Origin: Dipodascopsis uninucleata var. uninucleata
Lineage: Eukaryota; Ascomycota; Lipomycetes; Lipomycetales; Lipomycetaceae
NCBI GenBank assembly: GCA_030568195.1
Contig: JAJLTO010000014.1
Span: 248,001-312,000 of the forward strand
Length of the DNA stretch: 64,000 nt
Direction: 5' to 3'
The notes beneath the pieces were generated by a model, which had not been told where the DNA came from, did no database searches, and saw only the letters and a program-made list of their open reading frames with translations. Made by a program: the position numbers and the translations under genes. Shown here piece by piece: positions 11,387 to 22,349 of this stretch (the stretch's first letter is position 1; the number at the start of each line of letters is the position of its first letter).

Positions 11387-14300
11387 CTAGAACCAAGTCT
11401 CCACATTGTGCTCTCCAACATGGCAAAACTCAATGAAACGTTTCTTGTGCAAAACGCCATAGAACTTGCCGTCCTCAACCAAACATATTATTCGGAGCCC
11501 GAGCTTAACAAAAACGAGATACGCCATTGACACTGGCGATTTGATATCCAAACAAATAGGTGTTCTATCCACGAAGGGCGTTAAATCTGTTGCATGTGCT
11601 TCAACGGAATTCATGTTGGTAACCATGCCATGATAGTATCTCTGAACTTCGCGCTCGTCCACTGATATGTGACAAAGAACTTCCGAGTTATCTTGAAGAT
11701 CTGCGAGATCGGTGTACTGCACTCCATTGTTTATAGCATCAGTTTCCTTTATCTTATCCAGAGCATATTCAAGCTCCGGAGCAGGAAGGAGACCACAAAT
11801 AACATTATTTCTAATAATTGGGATGGAACCATCAAATTCGCCAGACTCCTGCAGAATTCGTAACATCTTGCGAAGAGACACAACCGATATATACGGCGAA
11901 TCTGTGATATCTATAATGGTGCTAGGAGACGAAACATCATCATGGGTGACAATATCATGTAATGTAGATGAAAAGCCAGGTGTCTTCTGATTATCCAGAA
12001 AAGGGAAGTTGTTCGAGTGCATGATAATGTCATATAAAGACGAAGGCTGTAAAGCTTGAGCAACATATTTGCTAACCAGAATCGCAACAGATATAGGCAG
12101 AACATGATCCAAGCTACCAGTCAACTCAAATAAAATAACAGCAAGGGTGACAGTCATGCGAGTGACACCTGCCATTACAGCACCCGCACCAACAATAGCA
12201 TAGACACCAGGAATCGTGCAAGCAAGAGGATCAGAACCTGCAGGACAGGAAGAAAACAGAAACAGATTTGGTGCTTTAAACTGGAGCCATTGAACACAAA
12301 GACCAACCATACGACCGAATAAGGCACCATTTACCATGGAAGGAACATAGATACCTGCCGGAACCTTCAGACCAACAGTAAAGGAAGTCAAGAAAAACTT
12401 GACAACAAATGCATACATAAGAGACTTTATGGACGACGCATACATGGAAGGGGATGTCGGACAGAGCTCGTCCCATTCATCGCCAATTGGCATAAGGGTC
12501 TGATAAGAGCAAGTTCTGGCAAGATCGTAGAGAAGCTCACTAGGGGCTTTCTTGGTATGCACATTAAAATACGACACAGATGCAGTAACAGCAGCCATTA
12601 TGACCACGTCCAGAACAGGGTGCTTGCTGATGATGCTCAGGCGTCGGAACGTAGCAGTCCACCAGAGATTGAGTCTGCCAAAGAGAGCACCCATGACACC
12701 ACCGCAAGCACCAATGAAGACAAAGATCAAGAATTCGAAGGCATGCCAGTCGTGGTCATAGGAGACCTCAAATATGACAATTTTTCCCGTACCATAGGGA
12801 TTGAGGAGCTTGAGTACTAGAGCTGAGATGACAGCACAGAGGAAAGAACGGATGAGCGTCTTAGGCGGAAAGTAATACGATACCTCTTCAAGGGAGAAGA
12901 GCACGCCACCGAGCGGTGAGCCAAACGCAACCGCAACACCAGCGGAGGCTGCGGCGGACAAGATTTCTCTACGCTTTCCATCGTTGTGGTTAAACTTCGG
13001 GAACAGGCGACAGGCGATGTTGCCTACGCAGGATGCGATGTGCACATAAGGGCCTTCTTTACCGAGATTAAGGCCGGAAGAGATTGAGAACACCAGCGCC
13101 ACAGACTTAACAAGGAGCGTATAGGATCCCAGGAATCTCTTGATGACGAAACCCGACAAGATCGTCTTCACCTCAGCTACACCTCCACCTGCCGCAGTGT
13201 AGATGACTGAGCGCGGTGTGGCCTTCTGGTAGAGGCGGAAGTGTTTGCTGTGGTGATCTGGTGCAACGTATGGCGGAGAGGGCACCGCGGGTGATTCCGT
13301 TAGAATTGGAGGGCCTGTAGCAGAGGAGAGGTCTGCGGAGTCCGATCCAGGCGGAAAAGCCGATTTGGCCGCAGCAGTACGAGGAAAAGGAGTTGACGAA
13401 GCAGTCGTCAGTGTGAGAAGCACCGCCACGGTAGCAAGGGCTATTGAGATCACAATGTATGCCGCATACTCAGCAAAGTCTGACCCGCCGAACGCAAGCT
13501 TCCACTGGATCCATGCAGAGCATGTCTCTTTATCCGCACAGCAGACGCGTTTCGACATGTACCAATTTCCACCAGCACAGTAGCCGAGTCGCCAATCAAA
13601 TACGCGCTGCTCTGCGAGATCGATTAGGTACGCGATGCAGGCCACTACAGCGCCTATTCCTAAGATGAGAATCCATCCCTGAACTGCATCGCGTGCGCGG
13701 TAGAAACGTCCGCGAAGACCTGGCATGTCGCGCAAGATCTTGACGCGAAAAGACTCCTTAATAAAATCGTGCACCCAGTCGATAGTCGTCCAATCGTCAT
13801 ACCAGAGGCGCTTGGACGGTGTCATTTCCCGGCGTCTTACATCGCCATTGCTGCTAGCTGCTGCTCCGATGCTGCTCCTAAAGCTACGCGTGTCGACATT
13901 TGTCGCCTCAAAACTGGAGCCAATGGCGGTGCTGGTACCGGAGAGCGAGCGCAGCGATCTGATGCTAGCACGCGCAGGTGATGCGTCACTTCTTAGGTGT
14001 GTGTTCGTGCGACCATTCATGACGTGCCCCACTCCTCTTCCATAAATATCCTCTAGATCGGTCATAAGTGTATGCTCGGAGTTTGTATCGGGCGCACCAA
14101 TGGAGTTGCCTGTACTACCGTCGTGTATAGGTGCAGAATATTCCTGCCTGAGGTGACTGCTCTGCTCGTTCGTACAGTCTGTATCGTCTTTATCGCCACC
14201 ATCTTCATGTCCACTACTTCTCAGACTAGACTCACGACGACCGCTGCTGTCATTGGTGCTGTTGCCATGGCTGATGCTTTCCATGCCAGGAACACTGCTG

Positions 14301-14632
14301 CTATTGTCATTGGTGCTGTCACTGGCAATATTACCTGTGCCAGTAGAAGTAGCGCTCCAGATACTCGCGTTCTCAGATGACGCCGTGGCCCGTTCAGGCG
14401 GTATCCCTTGCTGTGAAAACACATCCACGATCGACAGGGTGTCGCGATTGACAGGAGCGTGGATGGATCGTGGCCTTATGCCGGGCGAATGCAGGTCGAA
14501 GCGGACAGCTGGCAGGGGAAATGGTGGTGCTGTTTGCGGGCCCAAGAGTTCCTCGCTAGCCTCAGAGTCAGACCTGCTTGTCGATGTCCTTGAGATAAGG
14601 GGAAGCGAGAGGCCTTTCGTTTTTTTCCCCAT
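11387..14632 (-). CDS. CLC-family chloride channel/exchanger (Gef1-like)
   Basis: This is a predicted voltage-gated Cl- channel or Cl-/H+ exchanger of Golgi, vacuole or endosome, of the eukaryotic CLC-3/Gef1 branch. The single exon encodes 1081 residues, longer than yeast Gef1 (about 780) because of a roughly 310-residue Ser/Thr/Gly-rich cytosolic N-terminus. The CLC core spans about 315-840. Selectivity elements visible are GGGVAE in place of GSGIPE (usual for fungal members), GKEGPYVH at 524-531 with gating Glu526, and GGVLFSLEE with the proton-glutamate position at 582/583. Keeping both glutamates argues for an exchanger. Two degenerate CBS domains occupy the C-terminus (about 870-1070). 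The N-terminal part has higher GC than the neighbouring genes. Confidence 0.93.
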   Translation of the reverse strand: MGKKTKGLSLPLISRTSTSRSDSEASEELLGPQTAPPFPLPAVRFDLHSPGIRPRSIHAPVNRDTLSIVDVFSQQGIPPERATASSENASIWSATSTGTGNIASDSTNDNSSSVPGMESISHGNSTNDSSGRRESSLRSSGHEDGGDKDDTDCTNEQSSHLRQEYSAPIHDGSTGNSIGAPDTNSEHTLMTDLEDIYGRGVGHVMNGRTNTHLRSDASPARASIRSLRSLSGTSTAIGSSFEATNVDTRSFRSSIGAAASSNGDVRRREMTPSKRLWYDDWTTIDWVHDFIKESFRVKILRDMPGLRGRFYRARDAVQGWILILGIGAVVACIAYLIDLAEQRVFDWRLGYCAGGNWYMSKRVCCADKETCSAWIQWKLAFGGSDFAEYAAYIVISIALATVAVLLTLTTASSTPFPRTAAAKSAFPPGSDSADLSSATGPPILTESPAVPSPPYVAPDHHSKHFRLYQKATPRSVIYTAAGGGVAEVKTILSGFVIKRFLGSYTLLVKSVALVFSISSGLNLGKEGPYVHIASCVGNIACRLFPKFNHNDGKRREILSAAASAGVAVAFGSPLGGVLFSLEEVSYYFPPKTLIRSFLCAVISALVLKLLNPYGTGKIVIFEVSYDHDWHAFEFLIFVFIGACGGVMGALFGRLNLWWTATFRRLSIISKHPVLDVVIMAAVTASVSYFNVHTKKAPSELLYDLARTCSYQTLMPIGDEWDELCPTSPSMYASSIKSLMYAFVVKFFLTSFTVGLKVPAGIYVPSMVNGALFGRMVGLCVQWLQFKAPNLFLFSSCPAGSDPLACTIPGVYAIVGAGAVMAGVTRMTVTLAVILFELTGSLDHVLPISVAILVSKYVAQALQPSSLYDIIMHSNNFPFLDNQKTPGFSSTLHDIVTHDDVSSPSTIIDITDSPYISVVSLRKMLRILQESGEFDGSIPIIRNNVICGLLPAPELEYALDKIKETDAINNGVQYTDLADLQDNSEVLCHISVDEREVQRYYHGMVTNMNSVEAHATDLTPFVDRTPICLDIKSPVSMAYLVFVKLGLRIICLVEDGKFYGVLHKKRFIEFCHVGEHNVETWF

Positions 14633-15722
14633 CGGTGATCACACTAGCAGTGTAATTGCGAGTCGCCCTAAATTCTTATGGAAATTTTTGGTTTTATGGA
14701 TTTCCTCTTGGCCCTGCGTATCCTCCGAATCCCACCATATATCAGCGTATACACTGTAAGAGTTTTGCCTACTTTCTCTAACGCTCTTCCTCGAGATGGG
14801 AGGAATGCGATTTCGTTTACCTTTGAAGTTTGTTCCTGCGTCTAGCTTTCAAAGTTGCGCTTCAAAGCACGAAACTGCGTGACGTAACCGCATACCCTAA
14901 CATCGCATTGCACCGGCTTGTTCGATTGGGTTAGGTTATTTTCGAGCGGCATCTGATGGGAAGGACCAGTCAGAGCGGACGAGGGTGTCTAAGCAGAAGA
15001 AGACGAGGGAGAACAAGTGGAGGCATGGCAGGAAACATGGACGGTTGAAGAGAAGATCTCAGACAGTGTATTGACTTGTAATTGCGTAAGTTGGGAAGAG
15101 TCGTTGTCAGCCGATGCCTAGTAAGACTGGATGTGTTGTATAGTATATATAGCATTTAAGAGATATCACACACAGGTAGCAAGTTTCAAGAGCAAACAGC
15201 GAAATAAAGTAGAGTAGAAGAGAAAAAAGATAAAGAATTAAAAACCGAAAACGAATAGCAGTAAAGCATGAAATTACGGGAACTCAGTATATATGTTAGT
15301 TATTGAGCTCTGCGGAGACGTGTTCGCAAGCTGAGTAAATGACATTAAGTTTTTGTTGGACTTTATGAAGGGCTTCGTGCGTAGCATGCTAAAGAGGGCG
15401 TCCGTAACCATGAAAGCAACTCAAATGATCGTGTTATCAATCCTCGACTGGAGAAGTTTAGAATCGTGATTTCATTATCCCGTAAAAAGTATATCCATTG
15501 ATTAAATCTTGCGTAATATTATTACTTCCATATCTCTAGCGCTGTGGCGGCCAAATACTTTTTTTGTTGGCTTACGTCTTTATTAGTATTCTCGCGTATA
15601 TATCTTAATTTCCATTTGGGTGCTCTTTGTTTGTAGTGCTATCGATTTTTGAGGGGCACATTTTCAAAGGCACTACGCGAAGATTTAAGAAACACTTAAG
15701 CAATAATAATTTCTCGAGATCG
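14633..15722. other. Divergent promoter region CLC/BET1
   Basis: About 1.1 kb between the CLC start (minus) and the BET1 start (plus). A purine-rich segment near 14954-15075 can be read as a short basic peptide in one frame, but it has no match I recognise. No RNA gene is evident. Confidence 0.5.
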
Positions 15723-16639
15723 ATGAGTTCTGCAAGGTGAGAATTTATATAGTCCTGATAGCGCTAGCGGTGGGTGTGTTTATGGGAAATGTTGGTAGCG
15801 CTGTTGTTGCGCGAGCAAAAGCAAAAAATGCGCTATAATGATCGCTCTTCTCGTCCAACTGCGGTCGGTCATGTATTAAGCATGTCGGTTTAAACTGTCG
15901 AATATATCGACAATGACAGCTTGATACATAGAAATACAGCTGCAGAAGGCAGAAAGACGAATTGTGTGTGCGATGTACGATGATTGATAATTGACGCTAG
16001 GTGGATGCTGTCTTGATAACTAACCGGCGTGTTCAATGTGTTGATAACTAGATATACCACCTCTTTACACCAGCGGGATGCACGGACACAATTGTTTGAT
16101 GGTTTCGACAGCTCACGATCAAATTCACCGGCTCCAAGCGCCAGTAGTGGAATGCGGGCTGCCAGTCCAAACAGTCGGGGCCAGTATTCTGACTATGTGA
16201 TGTCGCAGCTCGAGTCACAGAATGATAACGAACTAGACAACTTGACAGCCAAAGTCCGTATTTTAAAAGATGTAAGTGTAGTCTCTCAGCTTAAGATTTT
16301 AACATGTTGCGCGAGTATCATCTAACTAATCTAGATTACTACAAAAATTGGAGATGAGGTCAGAGATTCCTCGAAATTCATGCAAAATTTGGTAAGTAGA
16401 TTTTTGTATGCCTACTGGCCACTCATCGTTGAGAAATGTATGTTCTTCGTGTTTCTGACTTATTACATTTTTGTTTTGCTGCTTTAAAGGAAAACGGCTT
16501 TGACAGCACGCGAGTTAGATTAAAAGGAACCTACAACAGAATGATGAGAATGGCAGAGCGGTCAGGTATTAGCTGGAAAGTCTGGCTTGGTTTTTTCGCC
16601 TTTGTATTCTTAATGTTTTTTTGGGTCTGGATTTTTTGA
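15723..16639 (+). CDS. BET1: Qc-SNARE BET1
   Basis: This is a tail-anchored SNARE of ER-to-Golgi vesicle fusion that pairs with Sed5, Bos1 and Sec22. Four exons are inferred: 15723-15736 (14 nt), 16052-16271, 16335-16391 and 16490-16639, giving 146 residues. The first exon encodes MSSA plus AG of an Arg codon and joins a CTAG acceptor preceded by a CTAAC branch point; the product begins MSSARYTTSLHQRDAR, matching BET1 N-termini. The SNARE motif covers about 65-120, and GISWKVWLGFFAFVF near the end is the conserved membrane anchor of the family. Intron 1 is 315 nt, unusually long here. Without the tiny first exon the frame lacks a proper ATG. Confidence 0.92.
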
Positions 16640-17976
16640 ATTCTCCAAGATGCATGGCTTCACTAAGCCGTTCCATCCTGCAGCGCGCCCCTATATGTGT
16701 GAGGAGGTAGCAGATAGCTTGAACATAGTGTTCACAGAGTCGGCATTCTATATGGGAGGGCGAGAGTAGTGGTTGTTAGATATCATTGCTCCTAATTTTT
16801 GTAATCTATAATGTCTATTGTTTCATTCGTCTGCATAACTCTATGTCGTTTACGTATTTGTTTGAGTATTGATTACGACGATGATGATGATGAATGGTCT
16901 TTTTAATACTGTACTATTTAATTCCATAGAGCACGTTTCATTTTCTAGTTTGATTTATTTTAATCGTTCTTTTTACTCGGCGAGTTTACTTACTTTATTA
17001 ATGTTATGTTATGTAAAAGCTACGTATTACTGGTGTTTAATAATATGACGTTAATCAATGTTAAATGCATGTTAGTCTGCCTTCTGACAAGTGGGCAAAT
17101 AAGACATTTCTAAATGAAATAAATTTAGTAATGAGGCTTGGCTAATGAGGTGTCAAATGATTTCTGTAGTGCTATATGTAATTGTGTATCTTCAGTCTAT
17201 TCTGCTAGGTGTCTAATATGATCCAGTCCCCGGACTGTTTGCCTTAGATTCTAGCTTTAATTTCTCACGGTATTTTTATTACCCTTAGAAATGTACTCAT
17301 TGAAAACAGGATTATGCAATCGTAGCATGCTTATAAGCGGTGTATGCATATATGACTGAGTTTTGAGTGGCTATTAACTATAAAGATATCATTCGTCAAG
17401 GCGGCTGGATGCTGGATCCAAATGGGTAGCGATTCATGGCATGTTTTACAATGGGTAGAATTCCTTATAGGACTGTGCGTTACCAAAAGCACTAATACAG
17501 CAAATACTAAATTTGTTTCTAAGGTTTAATAGAGTGATTACATCTGTGTTGCTTCTAGCTTACAACATGCTTTGATACTTCCATAGACACTGATAAAGTG
17601 ATCTTCTTCTTTCATGACCGTTGTGCAATTTTTCACAGCCACTTGACACCCTGTCAGCATCTCGAATATTTAAAGTTTAATTTAAGAAGTTCACTAAATG
17701 ATTTGGGAATAACCTGTCTTCGAGGACTAAAGTGAAAGCGTTTATAAGGCTTTTGTAATCGCTTTTCTGTATTTCAGGATTCTTAGCAACATTGTTGGTA
17801 TTTCAGTCTCCAGAGCGATAATATATATTCGACTTGAGGGCTGCATTACGCGTCGCTTCACAAACTGTGACGGTATCGGTGCATAACGACAGTCCGACAC
17901 GGTAGCAAGAGCCGCCTTAGAAGCGCAGAACAGGATAGATCCTGAACGACGCTTAATACATGTCATTCCAATAATA
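16640..17976. other. Intergenic region BET1-CHS4
   Basis: About 1.3 kb, AT-rich, holding the BET1 3' end and the promoter of the Chs4-like gene. A short GAT repeat lies near 16876-16890. No coding frame or RNA gene is supported. Confidence 0.5.
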
Positions 17977-20329
17977 ATGTCGGGCAATGACTGTGTACCT
18001 CAAAGTCATAATAATCGGATACTACAGAATAATCATAGGCACAAGAGTTCTGTGAGTTGTTTTGCGGGTGCGTGGCCGCCGGAGGAAATCGTTGAAGGGC
18101 GTCAGGACAATCAGGCTCATCCCCCAAATTTTAGCAATGAGCACCCTGGAAGGTATGATGGTACACTTATATATTGCTATTTCTTCTCGCGTTTTTTGTT
18201 CAGCGTCTCGGGCACATTTACTAATAGGACATTGTTACAGCTGTCGTCATAAAGTCAGTTCTCCTTCGACGCCTGGGAGCTACTCAGATCTCCGCGAAAG
18301 GACTGGTTCGCAGTCACTGAGATCTATTCAAGAATTCCCGTGTATCGAAAATATTCTCCGTGAAAGGATGAACGTCACTACGCCATTACCATACAATGTG
18401 CAAGTACAGCAGCTGCAGCTGCTTTATGCTGATCTCGAAAATTGCGGAAGTCCTGATGAACTATTTGTCTGGGCAGTAAAAATTCTCAACCTTAACGAGT
18501 TAGACGCAACTTTGTTCAGTCAGAAGTTAATCTTACTGGACAACGCTACTAATATTGTTGAACATCAGACAAAATCCAAAAGTGCCATAGCACTATACTA
18601 CCATGGATTATGGCACGAAAACGGAGAGATGAATACTGAGAAGAGCCTGGTTGAAGCATTTAAGTGCTACAAGCAGGCTGCTAGAATGGGATTCAACCGC
18701 GCACTGTATAGGATTGGCATGATACATGAACGACGAGGAAACTATGACAAGGCGTGGAAACGGTTTATACAAGGAGCCGAGCTACTTGATGCAGGATGCA
18801 TGCAAGCTGTTGGGATGATATATCTACAGGGTGCGGAGTCTGAAAATAACAAATTGAATCTAGCTGTCAACTACTTGCGCCGTGCTGCTGAGGCAGCCGA
18901 CGAAGATGTACCTATGGCGGCATACATTTTCGGCCAAATGCTGTCAGAAGACGAAGAAGAATATGGTATAGACGAGTCTATTTTGGCTAAAGATCCTAGG
19001 CTAGCTCGCTGTTACATCGAGAAGGCGGCTGCTCTTGGACTTTCGCATGCACAGGTGCGAATGGCAGTTGCTCTACAACTTCCTAATTTAGATTGTACTG
19101 TCGATGCCAGGAAATCCATACTCTACTACGAGCTTGCCAGCAAACAAGGGAACGCTCGAGCGCATCTGGGCCTAAGCATGTGGTACGCCACTGGAGATGA
19201 CATGTACGTTGCAATCGACGAGACTAGGGCCTTCCAATACGCAAACACGGCTGCCACAATGGGATATCCTGCAGCATACTTTACCCTCGGATATTATTAT
19301 GAAGTGGGAATAGGAACGAAGCCAGATGTTGCGGCAGCTCACATGCTGTACGAAGAGGCCGCAAATGAGAGCAATCAAGATGCGGCTTACCGTCTGAGCA
19401 CTCCCGGGGTGTGCTTCACGCGCGCGGACCACAACAAGTACCTCTTCCAGATGCGACAGCAACAGCGACAGCTTAGCATTCATGCAGACTCCAAGTCTGG
19501 CTTGAAGAACGGAAAGACTAGGCCGGTGTCAAACCCGTTCGGGAGAACTCAGTCCAGCGCTACCGAAGATATCTGGAAGACAAATGCGAAGTCATCGCCG
19601 CAGCTACGTAGCCAGCAACGGAGTGTATCACACGCACAGACAGTTGAGGAAAAGGCAATCGCTCTCAAGCGTAGCCCGCAGAGGTCACATCGATCCGCAG
19701 TACGCAAGGGTAGCTTGGACGATCTACAAGGTGTACGCACGTCACACAGCGTGTCGCCAATCCGAAGCGAAAACAATCAGCGAGCCGCTAAGAAAATTTC
19801 ATATGCATTTCCAGCTGGGAGCAGCGAGCGGAGCTCTGTGAACGCAGTACCGCTAGCGAAGCCATCAGCATCTAGTTTCAGTGCGAAGGACCAAGCGCGA
19901 AAGAATTTGCCGAAAAAACTAAGTAGCTCGAACCTGCATAAACCGTCGATAGCTTCAATCGGGTCGTCACTGCCATCGCTGTCGTCGCGTGCATCGACAG
20001 CATCAACGCCATCGCTGGCCTCATCACCAACGCTCGCGTCTCACTCGCATGCCAACGGAGAAAAGCCGCGCGTGAGGCAGTTCACCCCGCCACCAGTCCC
20101 GTCGCGCTTGATAACACCGCCACTTCTCCGCACACCTACGTCTTCTACCTTGTCATTTGAGTCGTTGACGAGATTATCTTCGACCTCAACATCGAGCATA
20201 CCCTATAATTCTCCGATGCCCTCGGAGAAGATCATGATACCGCGCAAGAAGGGGCCAAAAACATTTGAGGAGATGAACATACCGCAGCTGAAGGAGAAAC
20301 GTAGTAAAGAGGGCTGCACCATCATGTAA
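17977..20329 (+). CDS. Chitin synthase activator, Skt5/Chs4-like Sel1-repeat protein
   Basis: This is a predicted scaffold and activator of a class IV chitin synthase, as with yeast Chs4/Skt5, which tethers Chs3 to the bud neck. Two exons are inferred: 17977-18152 and 18241-20329, with an 88-nt intron (GTATGA donor, TACTAAT branch point, TTACAG acceptor), giving 754 residues. Starting instead at the long second-exon frame would need a non-ATG start. Sel1/TPR-like repeats fill about 175-445, beginning with LYYHGLWHENG. A Ser/Pro-rich, probably disordered region follows to about 740. The last four residues CTIM form a CaaX prenylation box, like the CVIM end of yeast Chs4, which supports the assignment and membrane attachment. 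Confidence 0.9.
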
Positions 20330-20533
20330 TTTTACTACCTGCCAAGATATTGTATATTACAGTTACTCATGATACGACTATTAATAGAACTATTTTTCAA
20401 GCCAAGAGCCTTTCTACAGCAGTAAACTACGCAGAATACGTATACGGGTGAGCAGCGCAGACGCGTCGGAGCATCCGTGCAGTCTAAAGCGATCGTACAG
20501 TGGGCACTAGCAATAATGGTGATCAGGCTCTCT

Positions 20534-20670
20534 GTTGCTGGATTCTGCTATGCGCAGAGATTCTAGAGACTTCTTAGCTTCTCTTTCGCATAGAGAGGTG
20601 CAGCAGCAACCGAATACACGACTGATGCCTGTTGCGTGTGGCGAGCCGCACGGCGCCGTAGGTTACATAA
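20534..20670 (+). ncRNA. Candidate structured RNA, H/ACA-like hairpin
   Basis: Three nested inverted repeats line up in one hairpin: GTTGCTG 20534-20540 with CAGCAAC 20604-20610; CTATGCG 20548-20554 with CGCATAG 20587-20593; AGAGA 20556-20560 with TCTCT 20580-20584. That is 19 base pairs around an internal loop of 7 and 10 nt. An ACACGA sequence (fits H box ANANNA) follows at 20616-20621, then a CGTGTGG/CCGCACG hairpin with CGAG loop (20635-20652), then ACA at 20665-20667 three bases before 20670. The layout recalls an H/ACA snoRNA, but the lower stem of the second hairpin is weak. This rests on inspection alone. Confidence 0.25.
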
Positions 20671-21279
20671 TCCAGGGGACCATTGAGGTCCGCAGGGTGA
20701 AGTGGCTGACATATGACAGCTGTTCTTTCCGAAGCTTACGCAACATCTTTGGGGCCAAGATGGCATTTTGGGCCCGGCGATTTTACAAGGAGCTACCAGG
20801 CAGTTCAGAGTCCGTTGCGGAAGGCAGACGCGATGCTGGACTGTGGACAGAGCGAACTTTGTATTCTGTAGAGAGGAGAGGGAATCCCGAGGGAGGGCGT
20901 GCCAAGAACAGCTACCAAATTTGCACGCTCTGCATAGCTTTGCACCCTGGCGACCGCAGACTATCTTGTCTTTATGTGGCCAATCAGCAGGATGCTACGG
21001 TGCGTGTTGCGGAGCTGCCAGCCAGCGTTTGATGCAGAGTGCTGTAGAGCACCTGCGGGTAGTGCGTTGCCGGGCTTGCGCTTGACTTGCATCCAGCCGC
21101 TTTTCTTTGGCTAGCCCTGCATACATGGCTCACCCTCTTACGACAGCAGCCACAGAGCCCTGATATTCTGCTTAGTTCGGTCTACATTGGCAGCAGGCAC
21201 AGCTCTGACCCGGCCTTCTCCTGCATAAGCTGCTCTCGGCACACTCTACGTGCAGAAGACGGCACCAGAAAGTATTAAA

Positions 21280-21313
21280 TCACGTGATGCGCAGCAATAG
21301 ATGCCGCACGTGA
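21280..21313. promoter_or_regulatory. Two CACGTG E-boxes
   Basis: TCACGTGA at 21280-21287 and GCACGTGAC at 21306-21314 lie 26 bp apart, about 1.05 kb upstream of the orphan membrane-protein gene. CACGTG is bound by bHLH factors of the Cbf1/Pho4 class in fungi. Function is inferred only. Confidence 0.35.
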
Positions 21314-21638
21314 CGGGGCTTGGACGAGACTAGCTTTTCTGTATTGATAGCAGAAATGGCGTAGAAGGAGTGATCGTGTACGGTTTGCTACGACATGTCG
21401 CAAAATTCCATGTGTAAATTGCCGAGGCTGCACTTCCGGCATATCTCAGCACAAGAATGTCCACGAGTTCGCTGGCTCACGTCGTGTGCGACTCTTGTCT
21501 AGTCTGAATTTCTAGAGAGTCTATTAGCTATCTCCGTCGCAACGGCTGAGCAAAGGGGAAATTCCGCACCACTTTCGAACAGCTCAAATAGCAGTGCACT
21601 AGAATTGTCGCTAACAGAAATTGCGTATTTTGTGTGTG

Positions 21639-21646
21639 TTACCCGG
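21639..21646. promoter_or_regulatory. Reb1-type site (TTACCCGG)
   Basis: TTACCCGG lies about 700 bp upstream of the orphan membrane-protein gene. It is identical in core to the sites before CCT8 and between the Sel1 gene and VPS71. Confidence 0.35.
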
Positions 21647-22349
21647 ACGTTTTATTTTGGTGCAAGGCTCACCTGCAGCCACTAACGCTCATTACGCGTA
21701 ATAGTTACGCAATGTGAAATCCAAATCTATTGAAATAGTGTTTAGTAATTGTCAGTAATAGAGTTTAATCGTCTTGGCCCAGAATGACTAGGGTTATACT
21801 GACGTGCCTGGCAAAGATCCGCTAGGGACAAGACTATTATCATGTACAGAGGTAGGTATTTTGGCACTTTGTCTTGTCACTTATCACCTTGATACATTTT
21901 TGTCAGTCAGACAGCGGATCAGACATAAATAGTAGGCATTGCGTCTTGTGCTATTACTCAGTGTTGTGTCAAAAAAGGAGCTTTCGTCATTATCGTGTCT
22001 GATCCTATTATTATATAATATTCGATCTATTCGCAGTATTTACGAATCTTATATATATACTTTCAGTATACATATACATATACATCTGGTTTATGTAGTG
22101 CATTTACTGCAGCGTTATTGTTGTTTCCGCCAACTACTGCTATTGTTGCTGTTATTATTACTTATAAGCAGACAGGTGTGTCCTCAGCGCAAATACTATC
22201 TGCTGATCTCGGTGGTCGATCCTAATTACCACTCCTCACAGTGGCTTGTTCTTTCAAAGTCTATTAACTGTTATCTCACGCAAGGCAGTAGCTGGATCTC
22301 CCTTACGTTATACGTGCACAGCTCACAAATTACAACATATTTTGCTGCA

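Larger units (their letters stand above)
20330..22349. other. Long GC-richer intergenic block
   Basis: This is the longest gene-free stretch of the window. From about 20440 to 21650 it is visibly richer in G+C than the other spacers. Several open frames exist (for example 20535-21032 on plus, 165 codons), but they overlap each other in different frames, lack recognisable domains and lack splice partners, so I do not call them genes. It contains a nested stem-loop at 20534-20610, two CACGTG boxes near 21281 and 21307, a CCAAT motif near 20980 and a TTACCCGG site at 21639. It looks like a large regulatory region, possibly with a non-coding RNA. Confidence 0.5.

Noticed and set aside
13365-14759. 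Several open frames of 70-168 codons on the plus strand opposite the CLC gene
   Set aside because: They are antisense shadows of a long real coding region with biased composition, lack recognisable domains and sit in different frames.
14954-15080. Short Arg/Lys-rich frames upstream of CLC, considered as a small ribosomal protein
   Set aside because: Resemblance to eL41 or uL15 is only in composition; frames are short, lack a shared start, and no splice partner is seen.
20535-21278. Plus-strand frames of 165, 105 and 63 codons in the GC-richer spacer
   Set aside because: They overlap one another in different frames, show no domain, no splice connection and no family resemblance. The first also overlaps the candidate stem-loop.
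21939-22349. N-terminal extension of the orphan membrane protein (137 residues)
   Set aside because: It translates a pyrimidine-rich leader into Leu/Ile/Tyr/Ser strings and the first protein-like Met is at 22350. No evidence that it is translated.
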